Shown piece after piece: positions 31,398 to 35,836 of a stretch of 35,836 nucleotides of DNA. The notes under the pieces were generated by a model. That model was not told the DNA's origin. It made no database searches and was given only the letters and a program-made list of their open reading frames with translations. Both the position numbers and the translations under genes were made by a program. The stretch is from positions 1 through 35,836 of the forward strand of contig NZ_FNOB01000031.1 in the NCBI RefSeq assembly GCF_900106675.1, given 5' to 3'. Source of the DNA: Allgaiera indica (GTDB lineage Bacteria > Pseudomonadota > Alphaproteobacteria > Rhodobacterales > Rhodobacteraceae). Numbering within the stretch: the first letter of the stretch is position 1; each line of letters opens with the position of its first letter.

Positions 31398-33380
31398 ATG
31401 ACCGCAAGTTTCAAACCCGTCTCTGTCGCCATCGGCGATCTGACTGCACACCCCGCCAACGTCCGCAGCAACTCTCCGGAAACCTACGACCCCGAGAACA
31501 TCGCACATCTGAAAGCCAGCATCGCCGTGCTGGGTCTCCTCCAGCCGCTCCTGGTTCAGAAGATCGACGGTAGATATGCCGTACTCGCAGGCGGTCGCCG
31601 TCATGCCGCCCTGAAGGAACTGGTCGCGGACAAAAGCGAGAAGGGGTTCACCGCGAAAACCAAGGTCGACTGCCGCCTCGTGCCGGAGGATTGCGACGTC
31701 ACCACGGCCTTGTCGCTCGCCGAGAACATCACGCAAGCCCCGATGAACGCCATCGATGAGTTCGAGGCCTTCGCCCGGATGATGGAGATCGATGGCCAGT
31801 CGCCCGAGACCATCGCAAAGACCTTCGGCACGACCGTCGCCGCCGTCAAAGGCCGGTTGCGCTACGGGCTGATCCACCCCTACATCCGCGCTGCGGCTCG
31901 GGCCAAGACGATCACGCTCGACACGATGAAGGCTTTCGCTGAGCACCCGAGCCAGCAGGTGCAGAAGGAGGTCTACGAGGCGCTGACCAAGGAAGACAGC
32001 TACCTGCAGGCCTATACCGTCCGTCAGGCGCTCAAATCCCGCGGGGTGCAGGTCAGCGATGATATCGGGGCTTTCGTGCGCGCGGACTACGAGGCCCGCG
32101 GCGGCGCTGTCGCGGCCGATCTGCTAGAGGAGCATTCGGTGCTCGAGGATGCGGCGCTGGTCGAAACCATCCTGCTCGAGAAGCTCGGTGCCGCCGCCGA
32201 AGAGGCTCGCAAAAGGCTGGGCTTTGCCTGGGCAGATGCGATGGTGCGCAATGACTACGCGACCATGGCCGAATATGGCCGCGTCTATCCCGGCCCGATC
32301 GAGCCAGATGAGGCCGGCCAAAAGCGCATCGACGAGATCACCGCCGAACTCGAGCAACTCCAGCTCGAAATGGAGGATGAGGGGCTCGAGGATGATACCT
32401 ACAATGCGCTCTACGAGCGCGTGGACGCCTTGGAAGAGGAAGCCCGCGACCTGCAGGAAGCATACAGCGCCGAGGATCTCGCGCGGTCAGGGGTGATTGC
32501 GTCGTGGCAGGGTGGAAAGATTACGCTCCATATTGGCCTCGTCCGCCCGGAGGACACCGTGAAAGGCGAGGGCGCGCGCGGCGCCGCGAGTGATCCCACA
32601 GGGGAGGGAACCTCGGACGCCGGCGAAATCACCTATCCGGCCTCGCTGGCAGAGGACCTCAAGACCGAGAGGGCTATGGCCCTTGGGGCCGCGATGGCGC
32701 TGCATCCCGAGGCCACGCTCGATCTGACGCTCTTCAAGCTGGTCAGTGATGTTCTGACCAGCGGCATGAGTGTCACGCAGGCGATTAAGGTCGAGGCCCG
32801 CAAGGAATACCGCAGCCATGCCAAGATGGACGAGATCGACGAGACCTCGCTCGAGCAAGTTGCTGTGGCCCATGATGCGCTCAATCTGTCCTGGTTGGAC
32901 GAGGCCCGGTCGCCCGCCGATCAGTTTGCGGCGTTTCGCGCGCTGGAGGCGGGTGAGAAGGCCAAGCTCGTCGCCTATGCGACGGCCAACACCACGCAGT
33001 CCTGTTTTGCCAGGGACCGGCAGCGCGACAGCCTGATGCATGACTTCGAGATCGAGATCATGCCCGATATCCGCGTGCATTGGACGCCGAACGCGGCGCT
33101 CTTCAACCGCTTCAAAAAGGCTTGGCTCCTGAAGATCCTCGGCGAGGATCTGGGCCTCGCTCAGGAGGCGGTAACGTTGGCCTCGTCAAGCAAGAAGGAG
33201 ATCGTCGCCTTCTGCGACAAGCTCTTCGCCGAACCCTTCGCCACCCTCACCGACGCGCAGCGCGCTGCTGTGGCCGCCTGGTGCCCGCCGATGATGCAGA
33301 CCAACGGTGTCGCCTTTGATGAGGCGGAGACCACTGCGGAAACCCCGGAGCCTGACAGCGAGATCGCGCAAGCGGCCTGA
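31398..33380 (+). CDS. Large ParB/Spo0J-like protein
   Basis: This 660-residue protein carries a ParB-like N-terminal half. VAIGDLTAHPANVR opens the domain; AVLAGGRRHAAL (61-72) is the ParB box where nucleotide binds; SLAENITQAPMNAIDEFEAF (106-125) is the second box; and a helix-turn-helix lies at about 135-157. The C-terminal half has a likely coiled coil (about 305-360, rich in Glu and Leu) and a long region of unknown fold. It is twice the length of RepB and not linked to a ParA gene here, so its job is probably not ordinary partition. Proteins like it occur with ArdC-like and DUF6927 genes on large alphaproteobacterial plasmids. Upstream bases AAAGGACATCCC hold the ribosome site. Confidence 0.88.
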   Translation: MTASFKPVSVAIGDLTAHPANVRSNSPETYDPENIAHLKASIAVLGLLQPLLVQKIDGRYAVLAGGRRHAALKELVADKSEKGFTAKTKVDCRLVPEDCDVTTALSLAENITQAPMNAIDEFEAFARMMEIDGQSPETIAKTFGTTVAAVKGRLRYGLIHPYIRAAARAKTITLDTMKAFAEHPSQQVQKEVYEALTKEDSYLQAYTVRQALKSRGVQVSDDIGAFVRADYEARGGAVAADLLEEHSVLEDAALVETILLEKLGAAAEEARKRLGFAWADAMVRNDYATMAEYGRVYPGPIEPDEAGQKRIDEITAELEQLQLEMEDEGLEDDTYNALYERVDALEEEARDLQEAYSAEDLARSGVIASWQGGKITLHIGLVRPEDTVKGEGARGAASDPTGEGTSDAGEITYPASLAEDLKTERAMALGAAMALHPEATLDLTLFKLVSDVLTSGMSVTQAIKVEARKEYRSHAKMDEIDETSLEQVAVAHDALNLSWLDEARSPADQFAAFRALEAGEKAKLVAYATANTTQSCFARDRQRDSLMHDFEIEIMPDIRVHWTPNAALFNRFKKAWLLKILGEDLGLAQEAVTLASSSKKEIVAFCDKLFAEPFATLTDAQRAAVAAWCPPMMQTNGVAFDEAETTAETPEPDSEIAQAA

Positions 33381-33390
33381 GTCCTCACGC

Positions 33391-33422
33391 GACCCGCGCA
33401 AGCCCTTTCGCCTGCGCGGGTC
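33391..33422 (+). terminator. Hairpin after the ParB-like gene
   Basis: GACCCGCGCA (33391-33400) and TGCGCGGGTC (33413-33422) form a perfect 10-bp stem with a 12-base loop, followed by TATCTTCT. It lies 11 bases after the stop. Confidence 0.65.
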
Positions 33423-33454
33423 TATCTTCTCATACCCAACGGAAAGACATCCCC

Positions 33455-34048
33455 ATGGCTATTCTCAAGTTCTCCGCCTCCGCCGTGGCGGCGCAGATCG
33501 CCCATGCGCGCGCCTGCAAAACCTTCCTGCCCAACTGGAACGGGCCCGTGGACAGGCCGGCCCTGATCCTCATCGTCGGCAACGGCGTGCATCTGCGCTC
33601 GAACGGCATCGACGGCACGACCACCCGCATCGTCACGACCGAACAGGCCGATCCGTCCTTCGCCTTCGCCCAAGGCATGAACCCGTTTCGGGATGCCGAC
33701 TGGATGGCGCAGCGCCGCATGGCGTTTCGCGATCTGACCGGCCAGTTCTACACGGACATTCTTGACGACGTGCAGGTGCTCATCGACCGGGGGCAGGGGG
33801 CCATCTGCCTCGCCACCGATGGCCACAGCATCCGCGTCTTCGTGCGCCGGGCCTCGGACTATCTGATCGGCGGGACCTACGAAGTGCCCTCGGGCCTGGG
33901 CGGCATCTTCCGGGTCATCCTCAAGGATGCCTGCGACACCTTCGCGATCGTGCAGAACTGCGGCAATTGCGAGGATTTCGACGCCATGCAGCCCTATCGC
34001 GTGCCGCTCGATGCGCTCATGGAACTCGATGATCGGAGGGTGGCGTGA
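33455..34048 (+). CDS. Hypothetical protein (197 aa)
   Basis: I do not recognise a named family. The 197 residues are soluble-looking, with a hydrophobic central strand (ALILIVGNGVHLRSNGI), a long middle helix region and a C-terminal segment with two cysteines (NCGNCEDFD). GGAAAG precedes the ATG. The 5' leader (AAAGACATCCCC) resembles that of the ParB-like gene, hinting at shared control. The stop overlaps the start of the DUF6927 gene (GTGATG), so the two are translated together and are likely to work together. Confidence 0.75.
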   Translation: MAILKFSASAVAAQIAHARACKTFLPNWNGPVDRPALILIVGNGVHLRSNGIDGTTTRIVTTEQADPSFAFAQGMNPFRDADWMAQRRMAFRDLTGQFYTDILDDVQVLIDRGQGAICLATDGHSIRVFVRRASDYLIGGTYEVPSGLGGIFRVILKDACDTFAIVQNCGNCEDFDAMQPYRVPLDALMELDDRRVA

Positions 34049-34704
34049 TGGGTTGGCTCTTCTACACGGACCGTCGCGTCAAATCCTACGCGGATGAGAA
34101 GGCGGAAATCACGCGGCTTTGCACCTTCGAGGGCGACACGCGCAAAACCGAACTGGTCAAGGCCTGCAAGGTCGGCTCCACTTGGTATGCGGCGGCAAGG
34201 GTCACCAATCTCGGCGGCACCCCTGTCGAAGACACGACCTATGTCACCGATGCGGATGGATCCATCACGTTCGGGGCTGTCTTCCTCACCCGATACGATG
34301 ACGGCTGCTGGGGCTACAAGGACATGGAGGAAAGTGCTGGCCCGAACGAGTCTCGTGCTCCCATTGGGCTGATCGAGCTTCTCTCCGACCTGAAAGACCC
34401 GGACAGCTACGCCCATGCCTGGCGTCAGCGCTGCCGGGATTGGGCGTCGATTCCAGACTACGAGGAGGGTGACAAGATCAGGCTCGCCGCCCCGGTGGCG
34501 CTCACCGATGGCAGCACCTGCCAGATCGTCACCGCGACCCACTACAGGCGGGAGCGGCAAAAACGCCGCTGCTACCGCATCGAGGAAACCGGCGGGCTCG
34601 TGCGCCTGTCTCGAGCCTCGCTTGCGGGCTCGGAGCTGCTCAGCTCCGCAAAGGGCGAGGCCAGTCCTGTGCTGGCGGAGTTTCTGGCGGGGCAGGGAGG
34701 CTAA
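34048..34704 (+). CDS. DUF6927 family protein
   Basis: The 218-residue product begins MGWLFYTDRRVKSYADEKAEI, the usual start of DUF6927 proteins, a family of unknown function on alphaproteobacterial plasmids. The ATG at 34048 is chosen; the GTG one codon earlier is less likely. The sequence has several strand-like segments (AARVTNLGGTPVEDTTYVTDADGSITFGAVFLTRYDDGCWGYKDM) and a basic patch (HYRRERQKRRCYRIEE). The start overlaps the stop of the upstream gene by one base. No enzyme motif is seen. Confidence 0.8.
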   Translation: MGWLFYTDRRVKSYADEKAEITRLCTFEGDTRKTELVKACKVGSTWYAAARVTNLGGTPVEDTTYVTDADGSITFGAVFLTRYDDGCWGYKDMEESAGPNESRAPIGLIELLSDLKDPDSYAHAWRQRCRDWASIPDYEEGDKIRLAAPVALTDGSTCQIVTATHYRRERQKRRCYRIEETGGLVRLSRASLAGSELLSSAKGEASPVLAEFLAGQGG

Positions 34705-34762
34705 GTTTCCCGCTGAGACAACACCAAGGGACCACGAGCGCAGATGCTACTGGCTTGAAATC

Positions 34763-34780
34763 GTATCTCAAATGAGATAC
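34763..34780 (+). promoter_or_regulatory. Operator of the RelB/RelE-type pair
   Basis: GTATCTCA-AA-TGAGATAC is an 18-base palindrome with perfect 8-bp arms, 28 bases before the antitoxin ATG. TTGAAA (34755-34760) and TATAAA (34789-34794) near it could be promoter elements. Antitoxins of this family bind such palindromes to repress their own operon. Confidence 0.7.
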
Positions 34781-34808
34781 ATCATTCCTATAAATTGGAG
34801 GACCATCC

Positions 34809-35108
34809 ATGCCTGCCCAAACATCCATGCTTCATGTCCGTGTTGACGATCAGCTGAAAGCACAGGCTTCGGACGCACTTGCGGGCGTCGGTCTGACGCT
34901 CTCCGACGCGGTGCGTATTCTTCTGACCCGCGTGGCCGCAGAAGGCGGCTTGCCTGCCGGATTGACTGCTGATCCGGATGCCTATGACGCCTGGTTCCGG
35001 GCGAAGGTACAGGAAGCGCTGGACGATCCAAGGCCTACGACGTCCCATGCCATGGCGATGCAAGACGCCCAGGCATTGATTGACGGGAAGCGCCTTGCCA
35101 AATCTTGA
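34809..35108 (+). CDS. RelB/DinJ-type antitoxin
   Basis: The 99-residue product is a ribbon-helix-helix antitoxin of the RelB/DinJ family. SMLHVRVDDQLKAQASDALAGVGLTLSDAVRILLTRVA (about 6-43) forms the DNA-binding strand and two helices; the C-terminal half, including AYDAWFRAKVQEALDD, would bind the toxin. GGAGG lies 6 bases before the ATG. It overlaps the toxin gene by 14 bases. A perfect palindrome just upstream is the probable operator. Confidence 0.92.
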   Translation: MPAQTSMLHVRVDDQLKAQASDALAGVGLTLSDAVRILLTRVAAEGGLPAGLTADPDAYDAWFRAKVQEALDDPRPTTSHAMAMQDAQALIDGKRLAKS

Positions 35109-35370
35109 GTGGAAAGCCACGGCCATAGCCGATCTGTTGGCAATCATTGACTACATCTCTGACGACAACCCGGATGCCGCCCAAGTTCTCAAAGATGAGA
35201 TTGAACACAAGACGTCCCTTCTTCCAGAACACCCTCAAATGTACCGCGCGGGCCGTGTCGATGGGACCCGGGAGATGGTTGTTCGGCCAAACTACATTGT
35301 GGTTTATGCTGAAAGCCCTGAGATGGTGACCATTTTGCGCGTTCTTCATGCAGCGCAGCAGTGGCCATGA
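35095..35370 (+). CDS. RelE/ParE-type toxin
   Basis: The 91-residue product belongs to the RelE/ParE superfamily, whose members cut mRNA on ribosomes or poison gyrase. LEWKATAIADLLAIIDYISDDNPDAAQ is the N-terminal helix pair typical of the family. MYRAGRVDGTREMVVRPNYIVVYAE and TILRVLHAAQQWP form the strands and C-terminal active-site region. I place the start at TTG 35095 (reading MPNLEW), which fits the family; a TTG at 35080 is possible. The family alone does not tell RelE-like from ParE-like action; the VLHAAQQWP ending fits the ParE-like group. Confidence 0.88.
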   Translation: MPNLEWKATAIADLLAIIDYISDDNPDAAQVLKDEIEHKTSLLPEHPQMYRAGRVDGTREMVVRPNYIVVYAESPEMVTILRVLHAAQQWP

Positions 35371-35392
35371 TCGGCGTGCAGGCCCCCCGCTA

Positions 35393-35836
35393 GGGTCAGG
35401 ACCCATTGATTTCCGGTTGGCCGCGTGATTCACAGTTCGAAAAACGAGCGGTGAACATGTCTGATCTCTTCTGGCTGACGGATGCGCAGATGGCGCGTCT
35501 TGAGCCCTTCTTCCCCAAGTCACACGGCAAACCCCGCGTTGATGATCGGCGCGTGTTGAGTGGAATTATTTTTATCAATCGCAATGGTTTACGGTGGCGC
35601 GATGCCCCTGCTGCCTATGGGCCGCACAAGACGCTGTACAACCGTTGGAAACGGTGGAGTGACAAGGGCATCTTCGCCCGGATGATGGCCGGTCTGGCCG
35701 CCGAGCATGGCGAAAAGAAGACTGTGATGATCGACGCCACTTACCTGAAGGCACACCGAACAGCGACCAGCATGGGCGTGAAAAAGGGGGGCGTGGACGC
35801 CTGATTGGCCGGACAAAGGGCGGCATGAACACCAAG
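35393..35836 (+). mobile_element. IS5-family insertion element, left part
   Basis: The element begins at about GGGTCAGGACCCATTGA (35393), directly inside a CTAG target, and runs off the window. IS5-type elements of the IS427 group insert at such targets and use a frameshift to make transposase. The right end is not in view, so intactness is unknown. The insertion point is 23 bases after the toxin stop. Confidence 0.8.
35457..35836 (+). CDS. IS5-family transposase, two-frame, partial
   Basis: The first frame (35457-35804) encodes 115 residues: a helix-turn-helix region (FWLTDAQMARLEPFFPKSHGKPRVDDRRVLSGIIFINRNGLRWRDAPAAYGPHKTLYNRWKRW) and the first catalytic aspartate (VMIDATYLKAHRTA). It ends at a TGA. 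The second frame begins at about 35789 (GRGRLIGRTKGGMNTK) and continues out of the window. A slippery run of five A and six G (35781-35791) sits at the junction, so a -1 shift would join them into the full DDE transposase. This is the normal expression mode in the IS427 group. The remaining catalytic residues are outside the window. Confidence 0.88.

Noticed and set aside
31383-31946. Antisense frame over the ParB-like gene start
   Set aside because: The ParB motifs are clear on the plus strand and the antisense frame has no known domain.

Overview
The window looks like part of a large plasmid or other secondary replicon of an alphaproteobacterium, most likely a member of the Rhodobacteraceae (roseobacter or Paracoccus-like). 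The reasons are a complete repABC replication and partition operon with its centromere sites and counter-transcribed RNA, GC-rich codon use, and neighbours typical of such plasmids (DUF1403 with ScpB, an ArdC-type protein with a ParB-like protein and DUF6927, several toxin-antitoxin pairs). Species and replicon size cannot be judged from sequence alone.

Layout, left to right. (1) 0.2-5.1 kb: a mercury resistance operon, merT-merP-merA-merB on the minus strand with divergent merR, sharing a promoter that has a 19-bp spacer and a perfect MerR dyad. A 43-residue lysine-rich protein gene follows. (2) 5.1-8.3 kb: a possible decayed IS110-type transposase, an intact CaCA-family Ca2+/Na+ antiporter, a frameshifted tyrosine recombinase and a candidate 27-residue membrane peptide. 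(3) 8.35-12.4 kb: a replicon-maintenance block with DUF1403 and scpB on the minus strand, a divergent tyrosine recombinase, and a long serine recombinase. The gaps hold inverted repeats, one of them built like a tyrosine-recombinase core site. (4) 12.4-13.1 kb: a VapBC pair. (5) 13.5-17.4 kb: repABC, with a 16-bp perfect parS, two further parS-like copies within repB, an antisense RNA gene between repB and repC, and an AT-rich putative origin inside repC. (6) 17.4-18.6 kb: a class II Fic protein behind a promoter carrying two dyads of identical geometry.

(7) 18.8-26.6 kb: a catabolic and transport cluster. A LysR regulator is divergent from a 2-hydroxyacid dehydrogenase, an RraA-type aldolase, a complete TctC-TctB-TctA transporter, an amidohydrolase and a second TctC paralogue. 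This suggests uptake and breakdown of a carboxylic acid or lactone. A wrecked PfkB-family kinase lies downstream. (8) 27.7-28.7 kb: a RES/Xre toxin-antitoxin pair whose two genes are separated by a repeat-rich insert. (9) 28.6-34.7 kb: a plasmid accessory module of a hypothetical gene, an ArdC-like zincin protein, a small hypothetical gene, DUF3768, a 660-residue ParB-like protein, a hypothetical gene and DUF6927, with strong hairpins between genes. (10) 34.8 kb to the end: a RelB/RelE-type pair and the left part of an IS5-family element with a frameshift signal.

Taken together this is an accessory replicon with its replication and partition core, at least three addiction modules plus a Fic protein, two site-specific recombinases, and cargo for mercury detoxification and organic-acid use. 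The least understood parts are the DUF1403/ScpB/tyrosine-recombinase block with its repeat structures, and the Fic promoter with its paired operators.
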